Shown here piece by piece: positions 17,364 through 27,517 of a DNA stretch of 64,000 nt. Each line of letters starts with the position of its first letter. Within the stretch, counting starts at the first letter, position 1. Under the pieces are notes generated by a model. It saw only the letters and a list, made by a program, of their open reading frames with translations. It did not search any database and had not been told where the DNA came from. The position numbers were made by a program, and so were the translations under genes. The DNA comes from Bacillus sp. P14.5 (lineage in GTDB: Bacteria > Bacillota > Bacilli > Bacillales > Bacillaceae_B): NCBI RefSeq assembly GCF_003316765.1, contig NZ_NIJF01000107.1, forward strand, positions 48,890 to 112,889. The letters are read 5' to 3'.

Positions 17364-17975
17364 TTGGAAAACATCTTTGATATTCTGACAGAAAGACGTT
17401 CAACCAAAAATTATGATCCAACGATTGAAATTTCGACAGACGAGTTAGTAGAAATACTCGAATTCGCCGGAAGAGCTCCGTCTGCCTGGAATCTGCAGCA
17501 ATGGCATTTTCTTACGTTCCACAATAAAGAAGCCCAGGAAAAACTGCTGCCGATTGCCTATAATCAACAGCAAATCACCGATGCTTCAGCTGTCATTGCG
17601 GTCCTTGGCGATTTGGAAGCAAATAAAAATGCGGATCCCGTCCTGGATCCTTCCGTTGATAAAGGAGAAATGACTCAAGAATTGAAAGAAGTGCTTGTGC
17701 GCCAAATTGAAGGTGCTTATTCACGTGAGCATTATCCAAGGGACGCCGCTTTCAGCAACGCTTCTTTAGCAGCTATGCAGCTTATGCTGGCTGCCAAAGG
17801 AAAAGGCTGGGACACCTGCCCGATTGGCGGATTCAATCCACAAAAATTAATGGAAGAGTTCCATGTATCGGACCGCTACATCCCCATCATGCTGATCACG
17901 ATCGGAAAACCGGCCAAAGAAGCGCGGAGGACTGACCGCCTTGACATCAAAAGCCTCATCACTTGGGCTAAATAA
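17364..17975 (+). CDS. Nitroreductase-family flavoprotein
   Basis: The 203-residue protein belongs to the NAD(P)H-dependent FMN nitroreductase superfamily. It has the FMN phosphate motif RRSTKNYDP at residues 12-20, the APSAWNLQQWHF segment near residues 38-49, and the C-terminal GWDTCPIGGFNP FMN-binding loop. Such enzymes reduce nitro compounds, quinones or enones; the physiological substrate is usually unknown. It resembles B. subtilis YdgI in size and motifs. The start is TTG after CAGGGGG. It is a single gene closed by a terminator and followed by a tandem array. Confidence 0.87.
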   Translation: MENIFDILTERRSTKNYDPTIEISTDELVEILEFAGRAPSAWNLQQWHFLTFHNKEAQEKLLPIAYNQQQITDASAVIAVLGDLEANKNADPVLDPSVDKGEMTQELKEVLVRQIEGAYSREHYPRDAAFSNASLAAMQLMLAAKGKGWDTCPIGGFNPQKLMEEFHVSDRYIPIMLITIGKPAKEARRTDRLDIKSLITWAK

Positions 17976-17985
17976 GAAGTCTGTT

Positions 17986-18017
17986 AAAAAAGAAGCTGGA
18001 TTTCAGCTTCTTTTTTT
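17986..18017 (+). terminator. Terminator of the nitroreductase gene
   Basis: Perfect 8-bp stem AGAAGCTG/CAGCTTCT (17991-17998, 18004-18011) followed by seven T residues. Confidence 0.9.
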
Positions 18018-18077
18018 CGGCTCTTCAATCCCCTTACTGGCAGGTTGTAGGCAGGAGAAGGAAGTTCTGGTTGCGGG

Positions 18078-18525
18078 CTTGCGGGCCAATATCTCAGCTT
18101 CCTTTCCTTCTCAGTGGCCCGTATCCAACGCTTGCGGGCCAGCATCCTTGCTATTTCTCCTTCTCATTGGTCCGTATCCATCGCTTGCGGGCCAGTATCT
18201 CTGCTGTCTCCCCTTCTCAGTGGCCCGTATCCAGCGCTTGCGGACCGCTATCCCAGCTATTTCTCCTTCTCATTGGCCCGTATCCAACGCTTGCGGGCCA
18301 ATATCTCAGCTATTTCTCCTTCTCATTGGCCCGTATCCAACGCTTGCGGACCGCTATCCCAGCTATTTCTCCTTCTCAGTGGCCCGTATCCAACGCTTGC
18401 GGACCAGTATCTCTGCTGTCTCCCCTTCTCAGTGGCCCGTATCCAACGCTTGCGGACCAGTATCTCTGCTGTCTCCCCTTCTCAGTGGCCCGTATCCAGC
18501 GCTTGCGGACCAGTACCCACAATAA
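18078..18525. repeat. Intergenic tandem array 2: exact 53-bp unit, nine copies
   Basis: CTTGCGG starts units at 18078, 18131, 18184, 18237, 18290, 18343, 18396, 18449 and 18502, with no indel anywhere. The arms GGCCCG and CGGGCC (or variants) flank TATCCAACGCTTG, giving a stem in each unit. No stop codon interrupts any plus-strand frame for over 400 bases, which produces three overlapping artefact ORFs. The array fills the gap between two convergent genes. Confidence 0.95.
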
Positions 18526-18532
18526 TTCTTTC

Positions 18533-18562
18533 ACAAAAAAGCCGGCAGCATCTGCTGCCAGC
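18533..18562 (-). terminator. Terminator of rocB
   Basis: Arms GCCGGCAGCA and TGCTGCCAGC (one mismatch) with a T-run on the minus strand, 11 bases after the rocB stop. Confidence 0.85.
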
Positions 18563-18572
18563 CCCTCTTCAG

Positions 18573-20222
18573 TTACTCTATTTTTAAAAGCTCTTTGGTC
18601 ACACCCCTGATGATTTCAGGAAGGGTTGAGAATGTGTATGGTTTATAAACTCTTTCTGTCCACTGATGGCCGTCTTTTCCGTAAACGCCAATGTTGATTG
18701 AGGGGATATTGAGCTCACGGATGCGGTCAATCGGCACAGGATAAAGTGATTCGAGCATTGGCATATTGTCCTTGAAGGCTTCGATTTCTTCATCACTTTC
18801 ATGCAGAGAAAGAAAGCTTCCATCCGCCAGGTACGGGAAGAATCGTTTGATTTCGAATTCCTCGCCCGTTTCTTCAGCGGTTTTTTCCAGGCATGCCTTC
18901 AGTACTGTATTTACTTTTTTCCCATATTCATTTTCATTGTTTAAGTAGTTATGAGGCAGAAATGGCGGCGCGAAGAAGATGATGACCCGGGGTGTTTTGT
19001 CGGGATCAAGCTTCTGAAGCTCTTCTACAATGGTGAAGGCAATTTCTCGGTTATCCTCCCCCCTCATCCTTTCCAATGTTTCGTTCATCACCTTGTCAGG
19101 ATTCAATCCTTTTTCCCTCAGGTCCTCTACTAAATCTTCGAAAGCTGTGACCTCAACCTTCCATGACAGCTCCCTTTCCGGGAAGTCATGCAGGCTGCGG
19201 TATTTTTCATATTTTTCTTTTGAAGAAGCTTCCAATTCCAAGACCGAGTCCTTTGCAATGTTCAAAAGCTCCTCCAGCACCTCTTTAGATGTCTTTTCAT
19301 ATACGAAATAGTTGAAATACATTCTGGTTTCCAGCGGGGTCTGTACATTATAGACGTTCTTCCTGTCTTTCATATATAGGCAGGAAGGCGGCAGGATAAA
19401 CTCTCCTTCTATGTCTTCCAGGAGGTCGATATTCTGATTGACCCGCAGATTGATATGAGAAGCGATCCTGGTAGGATCAATGGAGGTCAGGATATCACCG
19501 ACATGCGCTTCACGACCGGCTATATAAAAACAAGGCAGCAGCTTTCCGGCAGCACCCGTGTATATATATCGTTTGCAGTCACCATCATAGACAGGAGATA
19601 TAAAGTCATTGTTGATGGCAGCGAGAAATTGAGTTCCTTCCATCTTTAAACGGTACAATTCATCAATGGCCGTAATCATACCCGCGTGTTCACTTTCTTC
19701 ATCAGGATTAAACAGGAAAAGAAGGCTTCCTTCCAATTGTTCAGACATGCTTGAAAAATAAAGAAGGTTTGCCAGGTGTACAGCTATCCCGCTTTGCATG
19801 TCAAGCGAGCCCCGGCCGAACATCCACTTGCCTGACTGAGCATCTTTTTTAACCTTTTCATCTCCATCATACCTGGAGAAGAACGTTTCCAGAAATTCAG
19901 GGTCATGTCCAGCTGGTTTAAGGATTCCGAAATCGTCTGTTCCTACAGTATCGAGGTGGGCATGGAACAGCAAAGTCCGTTCTGATTTCCCGCTTATTTT
20001 CGCAAAAACATTGAAGCGTCCGTGATTGTCACCGGGAACTGGCTGAGTCCAGAGATTCTCGGGATTCTGCTGAAAATAAGGAAATGTTTCAATGATCGCT
20101 TTTATTTGCTCAGCTTTCCTTCTTTCTCCATCTGTATTATTGTAACTAGCATGATCAATAAGAGTTTTGGTCAACAATTCAATCTGGTCATAGACGGATT
20201 TCCCTTGAAGTTCACTATACAC
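18573..20222 (-). CDS. rocB: M20-family peptidase homologue RocB
   Basis: This 549-residue cytoplasmic protein matches the RocB type of M20 metallopeptidase. Metal-ligand motifs are visible: HAHLDTVGTDD near residue 91, GRGSLDMQSG near residue 136 with the bridging Asp, and the DEESEHAG Glu pair near residue 175. B. subtilis RocB has 566 residues and belongs to the arginine degradation regulon, but its exact reaction is not known. Here the gene stands alone with no other roc gene visible, so a role in arginine use is inference from family only. The start is at 20222. Confidence 0.82.
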   Translation of the reverse strand: MYSELQGKSVYDQIELLTKTLIDHASYNNTDGERRKAEQIKAIIETFPYFQQNPENLWTQPVPGDNHGRFNVFAKISGKSERTLLFHAHLDTVGTDDFGILKPAGHDPEFLETFFSRYDGDEKVKKDAQSGKWMFGRGSLDMQSGIAVHLANLLYFSSMSEQLEGSLLFLFNPDEESEHAGMITAIDELYRLKMEGTQFLAAINNDFISPVYDGDCKRYIYTGAAGKLLPCFYIAGREAHVGDILTSIDPTRIASHINLRVNQNIDLLEDIEGEFILPPSCLYMKDRKNVYNVQTPLETRMYFNYFVYEKTSKEVLEELLNIAKDSVLELEASSKEKYEKYRSLHDFPERELSWKVEVTAFEDLVEDLREKGLNPDKVMNETLERMRGEDNREIAFTIVEELQKLDPDKTPRVIIFFAPPFLPHNYLNNENEYGKKVNTVLKACLEKTAEETGEEFEIKRFFPYLADGSFLSLHESDEEIEAFKDNMPMLESLYPVPIDRIRELNIPSINIGVYGKDGHQWTERVYKPYTFSTLPEIIRGVTKELLKIE

Positions 20223-20399
20223 TTCCTGAACACCCTTTCATTTCTGTGTTTTTACTATCTTACCGAAGTCACCTTCCATTTGGAAGTAATTGCGGTTAAA
20301 AAAATGTATAGATTTTATGAATCCTCTTGAAAAAACATCTGTTAACGAATAATATAGAATTTGTGTTTAAAAATTGTTCGTCTTTTTGGAGGTTTCTCT

Positions 20400-21698
20400 A
20401 TGTTTAAATTAAAAGAAAATAATACAAGTGTCAGGACTGAAATCATTGCAGGAATAACAACCTTTTTAACAATGGTATACATCGTGATTGTCAATCCTGT
20501 TATCCTGGCAGATGCGGGAGTCCCTTTTGACCAGGTATTTACAGCGACAATCATCTCCGCTATTGTCGGCACACTATGGATGGCTCTGTTCGCCAACTAT
20601 CCAATTGCGATAGCTCCCGGAATGGGATTGAACGCTTATTTCACCTATTCAGTGGTAGGTGCCAATGAAAATATCTCTTATGAAACAGCTTTCGCAGCAG
20701 TATTTGTTGCCGGGGTCATTTTCGTTATTTTGTCCCTGACACCTTTTAGAAAAAAACTGATCGAAGCAATCCCGGAAAACTTAAAACACGGAATCACCGC
20801 TGGTATCGGGTTATTCATCGCTTTTATAGGCTTGCGCCTGACCGGAATCATCACTTCTCATCCAGAAAACCTGGTAGCCCTGGGTGATCTTCATTCTTCT
20901 TCAGTAGTGCTGGCATTAGTCGGCCTGGCTGTCACTTTGGTCTTGATGGTTCGCAACATTCACGGGGCGCTGTTCCTTGGCATGATCGTTACGGGAATCA
21001 TCGCATTCTTTACAGGTGATTTGAAATTTGAAGGTATTGCCTCTCTTCCTTCCCTTCCTGAAGGATTGATTGTTGCCAATCCCATTACGGCATTTGCCGA
21101 TGTATTTCAACACAGCTTGTACGCTGTCGTTTTCTCCTTCCTGCTTGTAACGATTTTTGATACGACAGGAACGATGATAGGTGTTGCCGAGCAGGCCGGA
21201 TTGATGAAAGGCAAATCAATGCCTCGTGCCAGAGCAGCCCTTTTGGCCGATTCTGCCGGAACAACTGTCGGAGCAATGTTTGGTACAAGCCCGACGACAG
21301 CTTATATTGAATCTTCAGCTGGTGTTGCTGCAGGTGGAAGAACAGGACTCACATCTTTAACCGTTTCCGTTCTATTTGTAGCTGCAGCCTTCTTTGGCCC
21401 TCTGGTAAGTGCGGTTTCGGGCATCTCAGCCATCACAGCTCCTGCCCTGATCATCGTCGGCAGCCTGATGATGGGAAGCATCTCCCATATTAAATGGGGA
21501 GAGCTGGACGAAGCATTTCCTGCCTTTTTGATCATCCTCAGCATGCCGCTGACTTCCAGTATCGCTACAGGAATCGCTCTTGGATTCATTTCCTACCCGC
21601 TATTGAAAGTGGTCAAAGGACAATGGAAGCAAGTTCATCCGCTTGTATACCTGTTCGCCGTACTGTTTATGTATCAATTGGCCTTCCTGCCTCACTAA
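20400..21698 (+). CDS. NCS2-family purine permease (PbuG/PbuO type)
   Basis: The 432-residue membrane protein is an AzgA-type proton-coupled guanine/hypoxanthine transporter with about 12-14 hydrophobic segments. Family signatures include GMGLNAYFTY near residue 78, the FDTTGTMIGV segment near residue 250 and GTSPTTAYIESSAG near residue 295. Start ATG 20400 follows TTGGAGG; an upstream TTG or ATG would add 13 residues without a better site. No purine riboswitch is visible. A CGAA...TTCG pair upstream (20346-20380) is too widely spaced for a confident PurR site. The gene is single and ends in a strong terminator. Confidence 0.88.
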   Translation: MFKLKENNTSVRTEIIAGITTFLTMVYIVIVNPVILADAGVPFDQVFTATIISAIVGTLWMALFANYPIAIAPGMGLNAYFTYSVVGANENISYETAFAAVFVAGVIFVILSLTPFRKKLIEAIPENLKHGITAGIGLFIAFIGLRLTGIITSHPENLVALGDLHSSSVVLALVGLAVTLVLMVRNIHGALFLGMIVTGIIAFFTGDLKFEGIASLPSLPEGLIVANPITAFADVFQHSLYAVVFSFLLVTIFDTTGTMIGVAEQAGLMKGKSMPRARAALLADSAGTTVGAMFGTSPTTAYIESSAGVAAGGRTGLTSLTVSVLFVAAAFFGPLVSAVSGISAITAPALIIVGSLMMGSISHIKWGELDEAFPAFLIILSMPLTSSIATGIALGFISYPLLKVVKGQWKQVHPLVYLFAVLFMYQLAFLPH

Positions 21699-21711
21699 TA
21701 TAGCACTCCTA

Positions 21712-21746
21712 GCCTGAACTCCCTAAGTGGAGTTCAGGCTTTTTTA
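21712..21746 (+). terminator. Terminator of the purine permease gene
   Basis: Perfect 12-bp stem (21712-21723 with 21730-21741) and T-run. Confidence 0.93.
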
Positions 21747-21749
21747 TTT

Positions 21750-22170
21750 GGGAACATGTTCTTTGGAGCTCGACCCAGTTCATGTACCCATGATGGCTCT
21801 TTGGGGACATGTTCTTTGGAGTTCGACCCAGTTCATGTACCCATGACGGCTCTTTGGGGACATGTTCTTTGGAGTTCGACCCAGTTCATGTACCCATGAC
21901 GGCTCTTTGGGTACATGTTCTCTGGAGTTCGACCTAGTTCATGTATCCAAGGCGGCTCTTTGGGGACATGTTCTCTGGAGTTCGACCCAGTTCATGTACC
22001 CATGACGGCTCTTTGAGGACATGTTCTCTGGAGTTTGCCCTCGCTCATGTACCTATGCCGGCTCTTTGGAGACATGTTCTCTGTATTTCGCCCCCTTTCA
22101 TGTACCCCAAGCCCGCTCTTTGGAGACATGTTCTAGGTTCTCCGAAGTCAGCACTCGTTCATGTCCTTCA
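21750..22170. repeat. Intergenic tandem array 3: 53-bp unit, eight copies
   Basis: ACATGT marks units at 21755, 21808, 21861, 21914, 21967, 22020, 22073 and 22127, a step of 53 with one 54. Each unit has ACATG and CATGT arms about 22 bases apart, extended in some copies to GGGTACATG and CATGTACCC. The array begins right after the permease terminator. Copies near the 22.1 kb end are more diverged. ORFs of 90 and 75 residues within it are artefacts. Confidence 0.95.
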
Positions 22171-22298
22171 TCAAAACGATTCCGTCCTCAGCAAGACAAA
22201 CATAACTATTTGAACTTATGCAGGAGCCACACTTTGGAAAAACTTTAAAGGCACAAAATTATCACATGATTTTTTCTACATAGTGTGTTATATTTATA

Positions 22299-23317
<1,019 letters not shown>

Positions 23318-23408
23318 GCTGAATCCGCACCACCAATTCAGCATAAGACACAGGCGTATGCCCCTCTGCATATAGTGAAAGTGACTATATTTGAGAGGGG
23401 TATTTTCT

Positions 23409-23828
23409 ATGTATGATTATCGGCAAATGCAATTTCCCGGGTTCCCTCCCGGACAAGGCGGCCCCGGATTTCCTTCCTTTCCTCCAGGCGGACAGGGGCA
23501 GGGCTTTCCAGGATATCCTCCCGGGCAGCAAGGGATGGGTCAGGGGCAGGCTCCGGCTGGACCTCCGCCTTCCTTTACACCAACACAAGCCACCGCACAG
23601 ACACTCAGTACAGGAGGACAGGGACCAAGTGCTTTTGCAATAGATCCAGGTGCCATCAGAAGATGCCTGTTCCGTTACACATATCTTTGGCTCACCAGCG
23701 GCCAGTCCTTCTGGTTCTACCCAACTTTCATCGGGCGCCAGTCGATTTCCGGTTTTAGATGGACCGGTTTCAGATGGGTGTTCTATGGAACCGACCTGCG
23801 GAGAGTCCGTTCCTTCCAGTGCTTTTAG
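23409..23828 (+). CDS. Gly/Pro-rich protein with conserved C-terminal aromatic domain
   Basis: Of 139 residues, the first 55 or so are a low-complexity collagen-like segment rich in FPPGQGG-type motifs. The last 60 form a conserved, aromatic, Arg-rich domain (DPGAIRRCLFRYTYLWLT, YPTFIGR, GFRWTGFRW, ending RSFQCF). I recall this layout from small conserved Bacillaceae proteins, often annotated as hypothetical or spore-associated. There is no signal peptide. A surface or spore-layer role would fit the composition and the neighbouring coat-like genes, but is inference. ATG 23409 has GAGAGGGG upstream. The next gene starts within ten bases of its stop, so they are cotranscribed. Confidence 0.7.
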   Translation: MYDYRQMQFPGFPPGQGGPGFPSFPPGGQGQGFPGYPPGQQGMGQGQAPAGPPPSFTPTQATAQTLSTGGQGPSAFAIDPGAIRRCLFRYTYLWLTSGQSFWFYPTFIGRQSISGFRWTGFRWVFYGTDLRRVRSFQCF

Positions 23829-23837
23829 GTGATGGGG

Positions 23838-24503
23838 ATGTATTATCAGCAGCCCTACAGAAACGTACCGGAAAAAAAGAGCAGCAGAACGGTGACCGTC
23901 ACTGGCGAACAAACAATAGATGCCCGGCCTGACATGGCGGTTGCCCAAATTGGAGCAGTGACCAGTGATAAGGAATTAACGGAAGCACAAAGTTTGAATA
24001 CAGAAATAAGCACGGCTATCTTAAATTCCTTCAAGCAGAACGGTATAGCTGAAAAGGATATTCAAACATCGACTTATCAGATTTATCCACAGTATGATTA
24101 TCAGGATGGAAAACAGCTATTCAAAGGATATGAAGTCAGGCAGGTCTTTTCTGTAAAAATCAGAGACATTGAAAAAATTGGCGAGGTTATTGATGACGCA
24201 GTACAAAGCGGAGCCAACATTATAGAAAGAGTCCAATTTGCTGTAGCGGACCCCGGAGTCTTCTATCAACAGGCATTAACGGAAGCTTATGTGGATGCGT
24301 TAGAAAAGGCACAAGTCCTTGCAGCTTCATCAGGGACCACACTAAACCCTGCACCGCTGGAAATCAACGAAGATACAAGCATTCCAATGATTCCAGCTCC
24401 CGGAAAAGCGTTTGTCCTCGCTGCCGAAAGCACGGCACCAGTACAGCCTGGTGAGATTGGAATCACAGCCCGGCTGACTGTTAAGTATAAGTTGATGAAG
24501 TAA
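23838..24503 (+). CDS. SIMPL-domain (DUF541) protein without signal peptide
   Basis: About 221 residues. The SIMPL domain covers most of the protein: TVTVTGEQTIDARPDMA at the start, a central EVRQVFSVKIRD strand, and the IGITARLTVKYKL C-terminal strand. SIMPL proteins are usually secreted or periplasmic (the E. coli YggE type) and linked to oxidative stress or signalling, yet this one has no export signal, so it may be cytoplasmic or packed into the spore. A GTG directly after the previous stop (23829) is also possible; ATG 23838 is better placed after AGGTGATGGGG. Cotranscribed with the Gly/Pro-rich protein. Confidence 0.78.
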   Translation: MYYQQPYRNVPEKKSSRTVTVTGEQTIDARPDMAVAQIGAVTSDKELTEAQSLNTEISTAILNSFKQNGIAEKDIQTSTYQIYPQYDYQDGKQLFKGYEVRQVFSVKIRDIEKIGEVIDDAVQSGANIIERVQFAVADPGVFYQQALTEAYVDALEKAQVLAASSGTTLNPAPLEINEDTSIPMIPAPGKAFVLAAESTAPVQPGEIGITARLTVKYKLMK

Positions 24504-24574
24504 AAAATATTCATACCCGCGAGTGCACGAATTGAAATCGCTTTTCATTGCACTTAAGTATAATAAGAGAAGCC

Positions 24575-24600
24575 AAAAAACACCCTTGATGGTGTTTTTT
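24575..24600 (+). terminator. Terminator of the SIMPL operon
   Basis: Perfect 10-bp arms AAAAAACACC and GGTGTTTTTT around a six-base loop. Confidence 0.85.
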
Positions 24601-24739
24601 GCTTTTTCAGCTTATTTTTTCTCATGAACATATTTATTCATGTCAATTTTTCCTCTATTGCTTTACCGGATAATGATATTGATTAGGAACAAAATAAAGA
24701 AGTCCCAAATGGACAAACGAATTCAGGGAGGTCATCCGT

Positions 24740-25384
24740 TTGCAAATAAACAATCAATCACAGCAGCAGCCTATGCCTATCCAGCCATCCCCCACTGGAC
24801 AGCCGCAAGCTAATCACGGCGGCCATGAAGTATTCGATGCACATGAAAATTTATCAACCCTGGTGGATGTTCTGGATCAGTATATGATGTTTCAGCAATA
24901 TATCACTGACCCTGAGCTCAATACAATCCTTATGCAGCAGCGCAGTTTTATTGAACAGACATACAATTGCGCTGTTGAAACATTTACGACAGGCATGGAC
25001 CCTTCCCAGCCGACACAGCAATATAAAATGAACCAAAATAACACTGTCACTTATGGTCTTACGCCTTCACAGCCAAGAAAACCAGCTGAAAGTCTTCCAG
25101 AGATCAATGACATGAAGATATCTGGACAGATGCTTGGTTTGGTGAAGTCAACAGCCTCTCTTCTGACAATGACTGCTTTAGAAGTGACCAACCCGGTCCT
25201 CCGCAGGGTATATGCTGACAGCGTGCCTAACTTCATTGAGATGAGCTATGAGATCTTTTTATACCAAAATAAGCATAAATACTATCAGGTGCCGCGCCTT
25301 CAGCAGCAGGATATGCAGCAAATGCTTCAAGGCTTTGCGCCTTCAGCGGGAGCTTCTATGCCGCAAAATACTAAGCTTCAATAA
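24740..25384 (+). CDS. yhcQ: CotF-family spore coat protein (YhcQ-like)
   Basis: The 214-residue protein has a Gln/Pro-rich head (first 30 residues), then two helical CotF-like halves: residues about 30-80 with NLSTLVDVLDQYMMFQQYI, and about 125-190 with SGQMLGLVKSTASLLTM and the YEIFLYQNKHKYYQVP end. A Gln/Met-rich tail follows. B. subtilis YhcQ has a similar length and layout and is expressed in the forespore under sigma G. The TTG start follows GGGAGG. Other yhc genes in this window support orthology, but the local order is changed. Confidence 0.82.
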   Translation: MQINNQSQQQPMPIQPSPTGQPQANHGGHEVFDAHENLSTLVDVLDQYMMFQQYITDPELNTILMQQRSFIEQTYNCAVETFTTGMDPSQPTQQYKMNQNNTVTYGLTPSQPRKPAESLPEINDMKISGQMLGLVKSTASLLTMTALEVTNPVLRRVYADSVPNFIEMSYEIFLYQNKHKYYQVPRLQQQDMQQMLQGFAPSAGASMPQNTKLQ

Positions 25385-25386
25385 GC

Positions 25387-25424
25387 AAAAGAGGGATTTC
25401 CCGATACTAGGAAATCCCTCTTTT
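25387..25424. terminator. Terminator between yhcQ and proC
   Basis: Perfect 14-bp arms (25387-25400 and 25411-25424) followed by T residues on the plus strand; the A/T ends make it usable in both directions. Confidence 0.92.
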
Positions 25425-25469
25425 TTAATTAGACTGTTTTGAGGTAGCAGCTCTTTTCTTTCCACTTCA

Positions 25470-26276
25470 TCAATCCATCATATTAGCCGATTTTTTATAA
25501 CAGCTTTCCATAGCCGACAGGACAGAAGCACGGAATCCTGTTTTTTCAAGAGTGCTGACGGCTTCGATCGTTGCACCTCCGGGAGAACAAACGGCATCCT
25601 TCAGGGCACCTGGGTGGGTTTCGGTGTCCAGCACCATTTTAGCTGCACCGAGAACTGCCTGGGCAGCCATCTTGTAAGCTTTATCCCGAGAAATTCCCTG
25701 CTTGACCGCACCATCCGCAAGAGCCTCGATGAACATAAATACGTATGCCGGCGATGATCCGCTGACGGCAGGAACCGCATCCATTAAGTGTTCCTCGAGC
25801 ACCTCTGCACGCCCGAAGCTTGAAAAGAGTTCCACTACTTCTGCCAGTTCATCAGCTGTCACGTTTTCGTTAGGGCAGAGAGCGCTCATCCCTTCTCCTA
25901 CTAGTGAAGGTGTATTGGGCATTGTCCGCACAATCTTCACTTCTTGGCCGAGCTGTTCTCCCAAGGAAAGCAATGTCACACCAGCAGCAATCGTGATGAC
26001 TATTGTCTTTTCTTTAAGGGCGCCTTTCACTTCTTCAATCACTGATTTATATTGATCGGGTTTAACCGCAAGAAAAAGGTAGTCGGAGGTTTGAGCGACG
26101 GCCACATTATCCTTTGTTGTTTCTATATTAAACTCCTTATTGATTTCCCTGATAGTCTTTTCAGTCATTGCACTTGCCGTCACGTTTCCCGATGAAGCGA
26201 TCCCTGAAGACAGCAGGCCTCCTAAAATGGCCTTTGCCATATTCCCGCTTCCGATGAAACCGATCTTTTTTTCCAT
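25470..26276 (-). CDS. proC: Pyrroline-5-carboxylate reductase
   Basis: The 268-residue enzyme makes L-proline from pyrroline-5-carboxylate with NADPH in the cytoplasm. The N-terminal Rossmann loop is GFIGSGNMAKAILGG (residues 5-19). VRTMPNTPSLVGEGMSAL lies near residue 115, and the C-terminal P5CR signature, AVSGSSPAYVFMFIEALADG, sits near residue 160 with the AAQAVLGAAKM and SPGGATIEA dimer-domain segments after it. A longer frame begins 22 codons upstream, but ATG 26276 follows AGGATGTGA and matches the family start. It is next to the phosphotransferase gene but has its own leader of about 75 bases. Confidence 0.95.
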   Translation of the reverse strand: MEKKIGFIGSGNMAKAILGGLLSSGIASSGNVTASAMTEKTIREINKEFNIETTKDNVAVAQTSDYLFLAVKPDQYKSVIEEVKGALKEKTIVITIAAGVTLLSLGEQLGQEVKIVRTMPNTPSLVGEGMSALCPNENVTADELAEVVELFSSFGRAEVLEEHLMDAVPAVSGSSPAYVFMFIEALADGAVKQGISRDKAYKMAAQAVLGAAKMVLDTETHPGALKDAVCSPGGATIEAVSTLEKTGFRASVLSAMESCYKKSANMMD

Positions 26277-26351
26277 ACTATTCACATCCTGTATCGTATA
26301 ATTGCTTAATGTTACAGTATTATAACGGAAGTGCGTTTTCAAGGAATTGCT

Positions 26352-27368
26352 CTATTTCACTTTGCTGAGGATGCTCTCATAATCGAGTTCTACTATAAGT
26401 TCGTTGTCCACCAGCCTTTTCTTTATGCCGGCAACCGCACCCGCTTCTCTTTCTGACATATTGTTTATATCGAACTTTTTATGATATACGGTGTAAAGAA
26501 CGATATCCCTCAATCTCAAAAACAATGGAATCCGCTTGATCCATTTCTCATCCAGTGAATTTTCTTCATAGTAGCCGGATAAAAAGCTTGTCAGAAACTC
26601 TTCGCCAAAGCGTGAGCGTTCTTCGAGGTCTTTCCCTGACATCTTAGCCCACACTGAGTAGAAGAGAGGGATAGCGATATCACTGGCAAACCAGTGGTAG
26701 GAGCAGTCATCGAAATCAAAAACATGAATTTCTCCCTCATGGTAAAAGAAGTTCCCAGAATGAATATCAGAATGAATCAGTCCATATTCATCCGGGCCGG
26801 TTGGAAATGTTTGAAGTTTCTCAACCAATTCTTCCCCTTCCTTTATGATTGCTTCATCTTCTTTTAAAAGGTAAGCACTCCTATTTTTCAAAAGATCATC
26901 CTCATGCCAATGCTCCCGGTGCGCTTTCCCTTCAACGAATCCTTTTGTGGCCTTATTCATCTTTCCAACCGTTTTTCCCCATTCTTTGAAAAGCGGAAGG
27001 GAAAATAAGTCAGACTGGACTCCGACTGGACTACCTGGAGCTTTATCAAATAAGCAAACATAGAAAGACGTGTCACCTGCTGGAATTTCCTCGACCAGGT
27101 TTCCCGCACTGGAATGGCTGACTAACGATACATTCACACCTTGCGAGTGTAAAAAGTTAACCCACTCAAGCTCCGCCTCTACCTGTTCGCTGCTTCGATG
27201 AGAACTGTGGGTCAAACGCAAAATATACGGTTTATCTTCTTTATGTATCTCGTATACATAGTTTTCAAAGTCACCCAGCTTTTTGGCTTTTGAAATATCT
27301 CCGCCATAAAAGTCTGCGGCTTTTTGTAAAACTTCCTTGTTAAAAAGTTCTTCCACCCATTTCTCCAT
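26352..27368 (-). CDS. APH-fold kinase (phosphotransferase enzyme family)
   Basis: The 338-residue protein has the aminoglycoside phosphotransferase/choline kinase fold. The Brenner catalytic motif is HSDIHSGNF near residue 208, and the metal-binding DFDD follows about 18 residues later (VFDFDDCSYHW). The size and the HW near the second motif recall homoserine kinase or spore CotS-like and YerI-type kinases, but the substrate cannot be named. ATG follows AGGAGGTCAAT. It is one of three APH-fold kinases in this window and is 75 bases upstream of proC on the same strand. Confidence 0.8.
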   Translation of the reverse strand: MEKWVEELFNKEVLQKAADFYGGDISKAKKLGDFENYVYEIHKEDKPYILRLTHSSHRSSEQVEAELEWVNFLHSQGVNVSLVSHSSAGNLVEEIPAGDTSFYVCLFDKAPGSPVGVQSDLFSLPLFKEWGKTVGKMNKATKGFVEGKAHREHWHEDDLLKNRSAYLLKEDEAIIKEGEELVEKLQTFPTGPDEYGLIHSDIHSGNFFYHEGEIHVFDFDDCSYHWFASDIAIPLFYSVWAKMSGKDLEERSRFGEEFLTSFLSGYYEENSLDEKWIKRIPLFLRLRDIVLYTVYHKKFDINNMSEREAGAVAGIKKRLVDNELIVELDYESILSKVK

Positions 27369-27517
27369 ATTGACCTCCTAAAAATTACTTTTCTCTTTAC
27401 ATTCGGCGATAAAGAAGATTTTCCTTCAATACATTAATAAGAAATCACCTGTCCGGAAGGAATATTTTAACAAAGTCTTGTCCAAAATTAATATAGTTTT
27501 GTAAATGGAGGCGGCTT

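Noticed and set aside
17941..18610. Three overlapping plus-strand ORFs of 157-194 codons in all three frames
   Set aside because: They are translations of the 53-bp tandem array, whose unit has no stop in any frame and whose length is not a multiple of three. No ribosome binding sites.
20341..20385. PurR box pair upstream of the purine permease
   Set aside because: CGAA and TTCG cores are present, but the spacing of 27 bases between them exceeds the 24-25 expected and flanking matches are partial.
21941..22248. ORFs of 90 and 75 codons upstream of ldh
   Set aside because: They lie within tandem array 3 and only reflect repeat sequence.
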